A stretch of DNA of 7,531 nt, from the NCBI GenBank assembly GCA_052388025.1, contig JBQTIP010000324.1:1-7531 (forward strand). Direction: 5' to 3'. The translations under genes were made by a program, and so were the position numbers. The notes beneath the pieces were generated by a model. The model ran no database searches and was not told where the DNA came from. It saw nothing but the letters and a program-made list of their open reading frames with translations. Positions 1 through 6,504 of the stretch are shown in pieces. This DNA comes from JBQTIP01 sp052388025. Lineage in GTDB: Bacteria > Actinomycetota > UBA4738 > HRBIN12. Every line of letters starts with the position of its first letter. The first letter of the stretch is position 1.

Positions 1-1
1 C

Positions 2-1840
2 AACTCTCGCGAGGAGAAGCAAGCGGAGAACTTCCGCAAGATGCTCCTCGCGATGGCGCGCGACATCCGCGTGATCCTGGTGAAACTCGCCGACCGCACC
101 CACAACATGCGGACGCTGGGGCATCTCAAGCCCGAGCGGCAGGTCGAGATCGCGCAGGAGACGCTCGACATCTACGCGCCCCTCGCGCACCGCCTCGGCA
201 TCTCCTGGATCAAGAGCGACCTGGAGGACAACGCGCTGCGGTTTCTCCATCCTGAAGTCTACTACCAGCTGAAACGGAACGTCGCGAAGAAGAAGGCCGA
301 GCGCGAGCGGTACATCAAAGAGGTGATCACCGTCCTCTCGAAGCGGCTCGCCGAGGGCGACATCGAGGCCGAGGTGCAGGGCCGCCCGAAGCACTTCTAC
401 TCGATCTACCAGAAGATGCAGGCGCAGAACCTGCTCTACGACCAGATCTACGACCTGGTCGCGTTCCGCGTCGTCGTGGATTCGGTGGGCGAGTGCTACG
501 AGGCCCTCGGCGTCGTGCACGCCAACTGGAAGCCGGTGCCGGGCCGCTTCAAGGACTACATCGCGCTCCCGAAGGCGAACCACTACCGGTCGCTCCACAC
601 GACGGTGATCGGGCCGTACGGCGAGCGGATCGAGATCCAGATCCGCACCCGCGAGATGCACCGCGTGGCCGAGTACGGCGTCGCCGCGCACTGGCGCTAC
701 AAGACGCCGGTAGCGGGCGAGAATCCCGAGGACGGGCAGCAGTTCGCGTGGCTGAGCCAGATGCTCGAGTGGCAGCAGCAGCTCCAGGACCCGCAGGAGT
801 TCCTCCGCTCGGTGAAGGAGGACCTCTTCACGGAGGAGGTCTTCGTCTTCACCCCGAAGGGCGATCTGCTCAACTTCCCGCTCGGCTCCACCGTCATCGA
901 CTTCGCGTACCGCATCCACTCCGAGGTCGGGCACCACTGCACCGGCGCGCGCGTGAACGGCCGGATCGTCCCGCTCCGCTACCAGCTCCAGAACGGTGAC
1001 ACGATCGAGATCGTCACCACCAGCAGCCAGGCCCCGTCGAAGGACTGGCTCAAGCTGGTGAAGACCTCCAAGGCCAAGGACCGCATCCGGGGGTTCCTGA
1101 AAGCCCAGCATAGCGCGCGCTCGATCGAGGTCGGGCGCGAGATCCTCGAGCGCGACCTCGCGCGCCACCAGCTCGACGCGAAGAAGCTCCGCAGCGACGG
1201 CACGCTCGAGCGCGTCGCGAAGGAGCTCGGCCACAAGGACGAGGACACGCTGCTCGCCGCCGTCGGCTACGGGCGGGTGACGAGCCAGGCCATTCTGGCG
1301 CGTATCCTCCCGCCGGAGGAGATCGAGCAGCGGCGCGAGCAGCGCGAGGGCCGCCTCCAGCGCCTCCAGCGCCTGCTCCGTCTGGCGCGCAAGGAATCGA
1401 AGACCGGCGTCCAGGTCTCGGGCGTCGAGGACGTCCTCGTCCGCTTCGGGAAGTGCTGTAGCCCGCTCCCGGGCGAGCGCATCACGGGGTTCATCACCCG
1501 TGGCCGCGGCGTCACGGTCCACGCGCTCGACTGCCCCAAGGTCCTCGAGAGCGACCCGCAGCGCCGCATCGACGTCCAGTGGGAGAACGGCAAGGGCCCG
1601 CCGCGCTCCGTCCGCGTCGAGGTCACCTGCGTCGACCGCCCCGGCCTCCTCGCCGCCATGTCGAAGGCCATCAGCTCCGCCGGCATCAACATCTCCCGCG
1701 CCACGGTCACCGGCCTCGGCGACCGCAAGGCCCAGAACACCTTCGAGGTCGTCGTCTCCAACCTCGACGAGCTGAACCGCGTCATGCGCAACCTCGGCAG
1801 AGTCCGCGGCGTCATGAAGGTCGCGAGGGTCCGCACGTGA
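2..1840 (+). CDS. spoT: Bifunctional (p)ppGpp synthetase/hydrolase (Rel/SpoT), 5' end outside the window
   Basis: Makes (p)ppGpp from ATP plus GDP/GTP and hydrolyses it, setting the stringent response in the cytoplasm. The frame is open from base 2, so the ATG at 41 is internal: codons before it already read EEKQAENFRKM, the conserved end of the HD hydrolase domain. About 612 residues are visible and roughly 110 are missing. Visible in order: hydrolase motif KLADRTHNMRTL (Asp codon 92-94); synthetase domain with SIYQKM, the RFKD motif at 545-556 typical of bifunctional Mn-dependent enzymes (RelA has an acidic variant), NHYRSLHT, EIQIRT and YGVAAHW; TGS domain from EEVFVFTPKG (about 830-1010); a helical region; a conserved-cysteine domain with KCCSPLPG (Cys codons 1454-1459) and LDCPKV; and a C-terminal ACT domain (about 1610-1835) with DRPGLLAAM. 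No lesion is seen. The stop overlaps the next gene. Classification as Rel/SpoT is firm; the symbol could equally be rel. Confidence 0.97.
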   Translation, partial: NSREEKQAENFRKMLLAMARDIRVILVKLADRTHNMRTLGHLKPERQVEIAQETLDIYAPLAHRLGISWIKSDLEDNALRFLHPEVYYQLKRNVAKKKAERERYIKEVITVLSKRLAEGDIEAEVQGRPKHFYSIYQKMQAQNLLYDQIYDLVAFRVVVDSVGECYEALGVVHANWKPVPGRFKDYIALPKANHYRSLHTTVIGPYGERIEIQIRTREMHRVAEYGVAAHWRYKTPVAGENPEDGQQFAWLSQMLEWQQQLQDPQEFLRSVKEDLFTEEVFVFTPKGDLLNFPLGSTVIDFAYRIHSEVGHHCTGARVNGRIVPLRYQLQNGDTIEIVTTSSQAPSKDWLKLVKTSKAKDRIRGFLKAQHSARSIEVGREILERDLARHQLDAKKLRSDGTLERVAKELGHKDEDTLLAAVGYGRVTSQAILARILPPEEIEQRREQREGRLQRLQRLLRLARKESKTGVQVSGVEDVLVRFGKCCSPLPGERITGFITRGRGVTVHALDCPKVLESDPQRRIDVQWENGKGPPRSVRVEVTCVDRPGLLAAMSKAISSAGINISRATVTGLGDRKAQNTFEVVVSNLDELNRVMRNLGRVRGVMKVARVRT

Positions 1841-2244
1841 GCCTCTTCGCTCGGGGGCGGAAGACGATCACCACCGAAGCCGCCCCGAGAGCCCTCGGGC
1901 CCTATGCCCAGGCGATCGATACCGGCACGCTCGTCTTCTGCTCCGGCCAGGTCGGCCTGGATCCGGCGACGACCCGCCTCGTCCCCGGCGGCATAGAAGC
2001 CGAGACCGCCCGCGCCCTGGAAAATCTGACCGCCGTGCTCCAAGCTGCCGGCCTCTCGCTAGCGGACGTGGTGAAGACGACAGTCTTCATGGCCGACCTG
2101 ACCGAGTTCAGCACGATGAACGAAATGTACGCCCGCTACTTCCCACCCCCGCATCCAGCGCGCGCAACCGTCCAGGTCGCAGCCCTCCCGGCGAAGGCCC
2201 GCGTCGAAATCGAAGCGATCGCCGTCCGCGGAGCGAAGCGCTAG
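1837..2244 (+). CDS. ridA: RidA-family 2-iminobutanoate/2-iminopropanoate deaminase
   Basis: Hydrolyses reactive enamine/imine intermediates released by PLP enzymes such as threonine dehydratase, acting as a cytoplasmic trimer. I place the start at GTG 1837, which shares GTGA with the upstream stop. It gives 135 residues, close to the family's ~128, and the family motifs start about 15 residues in. Visible motifs: LGPYAQAI (Tyr23, equivalent of E. coli Tyr17), FCSGQVGLDP, ENLTAVLQAAG, KTTVFMADL, PARATVQVAALP (Arg109, matching the substrate-carboxylate arginine R105) and VEIEAIAV (Glu124, matching Glu120). All residues expected of an active RidA are present. The 4-base overlap with spoT implies one operon and translational coupling. 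A longer in-frame extension to 1579 runs inside spoT and is not credible. Confidence 0.95.
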   Translation: MSLFARGRKTITTEAAPRALGPYAQAIDTGTLVFCSGQVGLDPATTRLVPGGIEAETARALENLTAVLQAAGLSLADVVKTTVFMADLTEFSTMNEMYARYFPPPHPARATVQVAALPAKARVEIEAIAVRGAKR

Positions 2245-2443
2245 CTCTAGTCTGTGGATGAGTCGTGCACCGTACCCAGCCGCTCGCCGCCCCCGCGGAT
2301 CTGGACCGCCTGATCGAGCGCCTGAAGCTCCCGTTCTTCCGTTCGTTCTTGCCGATGCGCTCGAGGCGCGTCTCCAGCGGCCGGAACTTCGCTTCCGCCG
2401 CCGACTCACGGGTCGCGGCTGGACCCCTGGCGACGATTCTTCC
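2245..2443. other. Intergenic stretch after ridA, no gene recognised
   Basis: About 200 bases between ridA and the next promoter. A 60-codon open frame from GTG 2265 begins with MHRTQPLAAPADLDRLIERL. It has no ribosome binding site, and its later part (SRRVSSGRNFASAADSRV) looks like random GC-rich translation. The first ~25 residues faintly recall the N-terminus of IstB-type proteins, too weakly to call. No convincing terminator follows ridA. Confidence 0.4.
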
Positions 2444-2473
2444 TTGACATGATGCTTCGCCCCGGCGGATACT
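2444..2473 (+). promoter_or_regulatory. Sigma-70-type promoter candidate for the caspase-like gene
   Basis: A perfect -35 box TTGACA (2444-2449) is followed after 18 bases by GATACT (2468-2473), which keeps the A at position 2, the T at 3 and the final T of the -10 consensus. Transcription would begin near 2480, about 100 bases before the best start codon. This also argues against the first in-frame ATG (2449), which overlaps the -35 box. Such boxes are uncommon by chance in DNA this GC-rich, but promoter activity is inferred. Confidence 0.5.
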
Positions 2474-2477
2474 CCGG

Positions 2478-2507
2478 CCCTCGCCGGGCAGCGTGCCCGG
2501 CTGAGGG
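2478..2507 (+). promoter_or_regulatory. Strong stem-loop in the 5' leader
   Basis: GCCGGGCA (2483-2490) pairs perfectly with TGCCCGGC (2494-2501) across the loop GCG. The outer arms CCCTC (2478-2482) and GAGGG (2503-2507) extend it to 13 pairs with one bulged T. No T run follows, so it is not a standard terminator. It would sit at the very 5' end of the predicted transcript and could stabilise the mRNA or act as a leader regulatory structure. Confidence 0.5.
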
Positions 2508-2565
2508 ACCCGTCTCGAAGGCATCTCGCCCGTTCCCCGATCCAAGGCGCCGGTGGCTCTCTACC

Positions 2566-2574
2566 GGAGAGGGG
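2566..2574 (+). promoter_or_regulatory. Ribosome binding site deciding the start at ATG 2582
   Basis: The purine-rich GGAGAGGGG ends 7 bases before ATG 2582 (a second in-frame ATG lies at 2588). It is the best Shine-Dalgarno in the region and points to a start in a different frame from the long open frame downstream. The same purines could also serve a TTG at 2575 that is in frame with the main body, but the spacing there is tight. Confidence 0.55.
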
Positions 2575-2581
2575 TTGTGTC

Positions 2582-4626
2582 ATGCACATGCGGCTCGGCG
2601 GTTCCGTCCTCATGGTGGGGTCGTCGTCTTGTTCGCGCCGCGCTGGGCGCTCGCGGCGACTTCGACCGTGACCCTCGAGTCCTTTCCGAACGCCTTGGAC
2701 CGCTCCGACATCACGGTCCGCGCGGCCGTCGGGGACAACATCCGTTGGACCACGACGGTCGAGGTCGAGGGGCCGGCAAAAAAGATACAGATCACCGTGA
2801 CCGACCCGATTTTCACCGACAGCGAGGCCTTCGACAGCGGGAAGGTCGCCATCGGAACGAACATCGACTCCCCCGCGATTCGTGCCGGGATGGGCGACGC
2901 GAAGCCGAACCTGTACCGGTACACGATCCGTCTCTACAAGGAGAACGGCGACGAGTTCACCCCCCTCCGTCAGACGCGCAACTGGATCTGGGTGCCCGGC
3001 GCGGCGGACGGCACGGTGAAGGCGCGCGGGATATTCGCATGCTCTTCGAAGGACACGTTCTGCGACAATGCCAATCACATGCGGGACGTCATCCACGACG
3101 GAACGACGGCGTTCGCGACCAACTGGGCGGCGCGTCCGACGGTGATGAGCAGCCCGAAGGCGAAGGCCATCGCCGAACAGGTGGCGACGACCTTCGACGG
3201 CGCGGACGACGACGACCTGTCCGTTCTCACCGTTGGCGGCCATGGGGGCCGTGCGAAGGATGGCGACGAGAAGGAAGACGCCGTGATGGAGCTCGGCGAG
3301 GACATCCGGGACGACGAGTTCGGTCCCGACGGGGTGATCGGGCGGGCGCTCGGCAAGATCCGCGGGACCAAGCTCCTCCTCTTCCAGGGCTGCCGTACCG
3401 GCGGCATGTGGGACGGCAGGGACGATCCTCCCGTTCCGAACGGCATCGTCATCTCGTCGACCAACGACGTCAACGGCTCGAGCACAGCGCCGGACAGCGT
3501 CTTCGGCCACGAGCACAGCGTATTCAGCGGGTCGCTAATCAGCGGACTTCTCCGCACCGACCCGATCGGCGGGGCCATTCCTCCCGTCGGGGTGGTGGCC
3601 ACCGACCAGAGCCCGGCCGACAACGCCGCGACGGGTCGCGTCACGCTGAAGGACTGGTTCGACTTCGGCAAGGCCGAGACCGTGGCCCTTCAGAACCTGC
3701 CGGACGGGAAGCTGCCGGACAAGGATCAGACGATCACGCTCTCGGAGATAGACAAGCCGCTATTGGGCAACGCGTTCGTCACCCCGGGGCGGACCGCGAC
3801 CGACCTCACCTTCTTTGCGTACGCTCGTGGGACGATCTCGGGCCACGTGCACGCGGATCCGCCCGGGGAGGAGATCGGACCGAGCGAGTGCCCCGACTGC
3901 GATCTCGGCACGTGCCCGGACCTCGATCGCGATGGCGACGGGTACTTCAACGACACGGAAGCGACGCTCGGCTCGGACCCGGACGATGTCGCGAGCACGC
4001 CCGAGTCCGACGACACGGCGGACGGCAGCGTGCTCGGCTCGTGTCTCGACAAGCGCGACGACGACCTGGGACCGGGCAGCGACTTCAGCCCCAACCCGGG
4101 CGAGGGCGATCCGGGTTGCGACGGGGACGGCAACCACGTGCTGGACAACCCGCACCAGATGGCGATGAAGACCGTGAAGGCGCCGAAGCTCACGCTCGTC
4201 ACGAGCCAGGGACGGACCGTCTCCAAGCCACGGCCGGTCCACGTGAAGATCTTCCATCCGCTCAAGAGCTTCGCCGACGTCGCGCGCGGGCTCCCCGCGG
4301 GACACACCGAGACGATCGCCGTCCACGTCGAAGTCGAGGCGCTCGCTCCCGAGCTCGATGGATGCATCGTGGCCCTTGCAGACGATCCGCGGACACCACA
4401 GGACGAGAGCGAGTCGCTGAACGTCGTGACGGTCGCGCCGGGCGGGAAGGTGCGGATGAAGCTCCCCGTGTTCATCGACTGCTCGGAGCAGACCCCGACG
4501 CCGGGTGTCTACGACCCGCTGTCGGGCAACCCGGGGTGGCGGTTCCGCATCACGCTCGACCACGAGGGCCCGGAGGACATCCTCCCCATGATCCGCACCG
4601 TTCCGGGCTCCGTCGTCGTGCGGTAG
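2582..4626 (+). CDS. Exported caspase-fold (clan CD) cysteine protease-like protein with calcium-binding segment; probable 1-base frame disruption near its start
   Basis: Unrecognised at family level; domain layout read by eye. The body (frame of codon 2623 onward) is open to the stop at 4624-4626. Starting at ATG 2582 and restoring one G at 2617-2620 gives about 681 residues. It then has a signal peptide: Arg in the n-region, a GGSVLMVGVVVLF core and cleavage near ALA. Without that base the ATG 2582 frame stops at 2669. The main frame otherwise starts at TTG 2575 or ATG 2449. Next come a beta-rich N-terminal region (TVEVEG, IQITVTDPIF) and then a caspase-type core: hydrophobic strand LSVLTVGGHGG with His at 3241-3243, then KLLLFQGCRTGG with Cys at 3391-3393. 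The 50-residue spacing matches caspases (about 48). A following strand, IVISST, fits the fold. DLDRDGDGYFNDTE (3919-3960) plus GSDPDD is a thrombospondin-type-3/EF-hand-like calcium loop with nearby Cys pairs. The C-terminal ~180 residues look beta-rich. Likely an envelope or secreted hydrolase; C13, C14, C25 or CHAT assignment is unresolved. Confidence 0.72.
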
Positions 4627-4631
4627 GCTGA

Positions 4632-4649
4632 GGGCATGGGCATGGGCAT
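4632..4649. repeat. Short tandem repeat, three copies of GGGCAT
   Basis: Three perfect head-to-tail copies of a hexamer directly after the stop of the caspase-like gene. They fall between that gene and the decayed IS fragment and may mark a slippage or junction site. No function is evident. Confidence 0.6.
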
Positions 4650-4683
4650 AGGACTGATTAGGCCCCAGAAGTTTACAGAATCC

Positions 4684-4764
4684 GTCAAGGCGCCGGAGCG
4701 ACCATCCCGGTCGGCCCAGCGGGATGACCTGCTGTCGTTTCTCGGCACTCAAGACGTTCGACAT
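4684..4764 (-). pseudogene. istA: istA N-terminal fragment of an IS21-family element
   Basis: Reading the minus strand from ATG 4764, the first ~27 residues (MSNVLSAEKRQQVIPLGRPG then WSLRRLD) match the start of IS21-family transposase IstA, the N-terminal helix-turn-helix that binds the element's terminal repeats. After this the similarity stops. The frame stays open only because it becomes antisense to the caspase-like gene. A full IstA is about 400-500 residues, so this is a severe 3' truncation. Two terminal repeats lie just upstream at 4824-4869, as expected for an IS21 left end. The rest of the element was apparently deleted between here and 4627. Recognition is from memory of the family's N-terminus. 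Confidence 0.65.
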
Positions 4765-4823
4765 CCCGGCGACGAGCCCGAGGCCCGCCGCCCTCGTCAA
4801 CGTCTCGACGCCGGGCGCCGCGT

Positions 4824-4869
4824 TGGCCGGTTTTCAGGTGTCGATCAATGGCCGGTTTTGGGTGTCGAC
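4824..4869. repeat. Two tandem IS21-type terminal repeats
   Basis: TGGCCGGTTTTCAGGTGTCG (from 4824) and TGGCCGGTTTTGGGTGTCG (from 4849) are imperfect direct copies 25 bases apart. IS21-family ends typically carry repeats of this form (TGGNCNGTTTT...TGTCG), which bind IstA. Their position just upstream of the istA start supports that reading. Confidence 0.75.
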
Positions 4870-4870
4870 C

Positions 4871-5107
4871 GAGGGCACAAGGGCGTCTTCCCCCGCCGCG
4901 GCGGGGCCAGCCGCCCGGGTCCGACCCCTCCGGGTCGGGAGCAAGCGAAGGGGGACGACGGCGTCCAACAACTACTGGTCCGCCGCCGAGGTCTTGCAGT
5001 CCGAGAAGGTGTACGCGCTGCCGCGCTGACCGACGCGGGGCCACTGGTCCCGTCGATCGTTGAACTCGCTGCGCCGGCTCGGTAGACCTTGCTGGCCTTC
5101 GCCACGC
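4871..5107. other. Gene-free stretch with two GC-rich palindromes
   Basis: No convincing gene on either strand. It holds CCCCGCCGCGGCGGGG (4891-4906), a perfect 16-base palindrome, and a hairpin of CCGACCC (4921-4927) with GGGTCGG (4932-4938) around a 4-base loop. One plus frame ends with SNNYWSAAEVLQSEKVYAL, slightly reminiscent of DUF1566-type ends, but too little remains to claim a relic. Confidence 0.5.
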
Positions 5108-5362
5108 ATGTCGACCTTCACCCTCACGGCTCATGCGGCCGTCGTTGTTCGCGAGCGCGGGATCGAGGTGGCCTGGATATCACGGACGCTCACGAGTCCG
5201 ACCCGGACCATCTCCGACCCCGTGGACCCAGCCTTGCGCCATGCGCTGTGCGACATCGAGGAGCGGGAGGGCCGAACCCTCCGAGTCGTGTATGATCCAG
5301 CGAGCACGCCGTGGCGAGTGGTAACGGCATTCTTCGATCGCCGCGAGCGGAGGACCCCATGA
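5108..5362 (+). CDS. DUF4258 domain protein, putative toxin of a TA-like pair
   Basis: An 84-residue protein starting MSTFTLTAHAAVVVRERGI. It shows the DUF4258 pattern: an N-terminal His (TAHA), an ERGI-type helix, WISRTL, a central HALCDIEEREGRTLRVVYD strand region and a final PWRVVTAFFDRRE strand. No catalytic function is established from this sequence. The family is small, often beside antitoxin-like partners, and its alpha/beta pattern is compatible with RelE-like toxins; that is inference. I chose ATG 5108 because the domain starts right after it; an upstream extension to 5060 adds only non-conserved residues. No strong ribosome binding site is seen. Its stop overlaps the next gene by ATGA. 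Confidence 0.82.
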   Translation: MSTFTLTAHAAVVVRERGIEVAWISRTLTSPTRTISDPVDPALRHALCDIEEREGRTLRVVYDPASTPWRVVTAFFDRRERRTP

Positions 5363-5559
5363 AGGTGCATCTCGACGAACAGGCCGACGCGCTCTACCTG
5401 CGCCTCGACGAGTCCGCGATCGTGGATTCCGAGGAAGTCCAGCCCGGAGTCGTCCTCGACTTCGACGCCACTGGCCAAGTGGTCGGCGTCGAGATTCGTG
5501 GCGTCAAGGCGCGAGTTCCTGCCGCGAACCTCCGGCAGATGCAGTTCGAACTCTCCTAG
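5359..5559 (+). CDS. DUF2283 domain protein, putative antitoxin partner
   Basis: A 66-residue protein starting MKVHLDEQADALYLRL and continuing through EEVQPGVVLDFDATGQVVGV, the diagnostic core of DUF2283: an ADALY(L/I)RL strand followed by PGVVLDFD and VVGVEIRG. Length is typical of the family. ATG 5359 overlaps the preceding TGA and is preceded by GGAGG (5349-5353) at 5-base spacing, so translation is coupled but has its own good ribosome binding site. The acidic, small partner of a DUF4258 protein fits an antitoxin role, by inference from gene order. Both genes look intact despite the decayed mobile DNA around them. Confidence 0.85.
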   Translation: MKVHLDEQADALYLRLDESAIVDSEEVQPGVVLDFDATGQVVGVEIRGVKARVPAANLRQMQFELS

Positions 5560-5991
5560 CCGTCTTGCGGGTGGTCTGACAATGGCGCCGCTGCCGCTTG
5601 ACGAGATACGGGTTCGACTCCGGATGTCCCGCGCGAGCCGGGGGGCTCGGGGCACGCAGGACGGGAAGACGCACGCGGCCACGGGCGATCTGCCGATCTG
5701 ACCAGACGACGCTCAGGTGATTCGCTCGGCAGGCCTCGGGGGCGGATCGACGCCGCGGCTCAGAGAACCTCGGGTTGCGCATCACTGTACCAGCCCGGCC
5801 TTCGAGCGGGAGTTCGTCCCGTGATCGCGTCGTGACCTGGGAGGCGATGAGCCGGCCGGGGTGACGCGGTGGTGGTTGCGGGGCCTACGGCGGGGCGACA
5901 CCGTTTGGCGGTGTCGCTGATCCTGCCTTCGACCGTGGCGGCCGGCCCGAGCGGTGGCGTTCCCGTTCCGGTTCCCGGCTTGCCCTGATGA
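5560..5991. other. About 430 bases without a recognisable gene
   Basis: Both strands lack a coding region I can support. A 39-codon plus frame from 5582 has no ribosome binding site or family match. A tRNA-like GGTTCGACTCC occurs near 5610-5620, but no tRNA can be folded around it. The stretch ends in two inverted repeats (5895-5917 and 5960-6005). Confidence 0.5.
5895..5917. repeat. Perfect 9-bp stem-loop
   Basis: GCGACACCG (5895-5903) and CGGTGTCGC (5909-5917) are exact inverse complements around the 5-base loop TTTGG. It lies about 75 bases beyond the stop of the minus-strand ATPase fragment. It could act as a transcription end structure for that gene or be a mobile-element end, but no T run follows on either strand. 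Confidence 0.6.
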
Positions 5992-6005
5992 TCAGGGAAC
6001 GGGAA
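5960..6005. repeat. Inverted repeat spanning the stop of the minus-strand ATPase gene
   Basis: TTCCCGTTCC (5960-5969) is the exact inverse complement of GGAACGGGAA (5996-6005). Nested inside, CCCTGA (5983-5988) pairs with TCAGGG (5992-5997) across 3 bases. The two arms compete, so only one pairing forms at a time. The minus-strand stop codon (5992-5994) lies within it. It resembles a terminator in position, without a U tract. Confidence 0.5.
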
Positions 6006-6455
6006 TCGGCGCGGGCGCAGGTGGCGCCGGCACCCAAACCTTGCCGCTGCGTTGGATCGCGCCCGTCGCCACGAGCCGTGCGAGCGCGGCGCCCAGGCGT
6101 TGGTTGCGGACGCCGAGCGCCGCCCGGAGCGCCGCCCGGGCGAGCGTACCTCCAGGGGCGTTGGTGAGCGCGCGCAGCACGGCCGCGTCGATGTCCGCCG
6201 CCGCGCCCGCGCCCCGGTCGGCCTCTCCCATCGGTGCGGTGGCGACGACCGCCAGGTGCGCGTGGTCGGTCTCGCTGCCGGCGAGGGTGAGCGTGACCGG
6301 CGGCGGAGAGTGCCAGGCGCGATGCTCGATCGACAGGAGGAGCTGCTGGCGCTGGCGGCGCAACGAGAGCGCCGTATCCACCCAGGCGAAGAAGTCGCCC
6401 GATCCGCGCAGGCTCTGGCCGCCGCCGCCGCTGCTGCCAGCTCCGTTCTTCCTGG
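5992..6455 (-). pseudogene. C-terminal fragment of a RepA/RecA-like hexameric ATPase, cut by an IS21 end
   Basis: About 155 residues, starting at TRKNGAG and ending at the stop 5992-5994. The pattern TRKNGAGS...QSLRGSGDFFAWVDTALSLRR followed by LLLSIEHRAW and SPPP is the end of the ATPase core of RepA-like, plasmid- and phage-borne replicative helicase/primase-associated ATPases. The final part (AAVLRAL...RAALGVRNQRLGAALARLVA...WVP) is a winged-helix domain. The Walker A and B portions are missing. The frame runs on to 6498, but those residues (VVRTRWVKVVGSD) are translated IS terminal repeat. Family members usually read HHTRK here, so the break falls right before the TRK. Likely part of an integrated element, inactivated by IS insertion. 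Family assignment is by eye. Confidence 0.65.
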
Positions 6456-6504
6456 TGTCGCTTCCCACGACCTTGACCCACCGAGTTCTCACGACCATGA
6501 CCCA
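6456..6504. repeat. Right-end terminal repeats of a second IS21-family element
   Basis: The element end reads TGTCGCTTCCCACGACC from 6456. Two 17-base copies, CCCACGACCTTGACCCA (6464-6480) and CTCACGACCATGACCCA (6488-6504), match at 15 of 17 positions with a 24-base period. A TGT terminus with tandem subterminal repeats downstream of istB is the IS21-family arrangement. The sequence differs from the repeats at 4824, so this is another member. Confidence 0.65.

Larger units (their letters stand above)
4684..4870 (-). mobile_element. IS21-family left-end relic
   Basis: About 190 bases keep the left end of an IS21-family insertion sequence on the minus strand: tandem terminal repeats (4824-4869), a short leader, and the first codons of istA. 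No istB, remaining istA or matching right end is found next to it. It is a dead remnant and differs in its repeats from the IS21 end at 6456. The outer boundary near 4870 is approximate. Confidence 0.6.

Noticed and set aside
2449..2574. In-frame N-terminal extension of the caspase-like gene from ATG 2449
   Set aside because: The extension overlaps the -35 box, has no ribosome binding site, encodes random-looking Pro/Arg-rich sequence and would bury the signal peptide.
2059..3516. Long minus-strand open frame (485 codons) opposite ridA and the caspase-like gene
   Set aside because: It is antisense to two recognisable genes, its protein is Arg/Val/Ala-biased with no motif, and long shadow frames are expected in GC-rich DNA.
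3760..4800. Minus-strand open frame of 346 codons
   Set aside because: Only its first residues around 4684-4764 resemble a real protein (IstA start). The rest is antisense to the caspase-like gene, so I annotate just the fragment.
4724..5029. Plus-strand frame ending SNNYWSAAEVLQSEKVYAL, possibly a DUF1566-type relic
   Set aside because: The similarity covers only a few residues, and the frame also runs through the IS21 terminal repeats and palindromes.
5590..5640. tRNA-like T-loop motif GGTTCGACTCC
   Set aside because: The flanking arm does not form a 5-bp T stem around a 7-base loop, and no anticodon, D or acceptor arm can be assembled.
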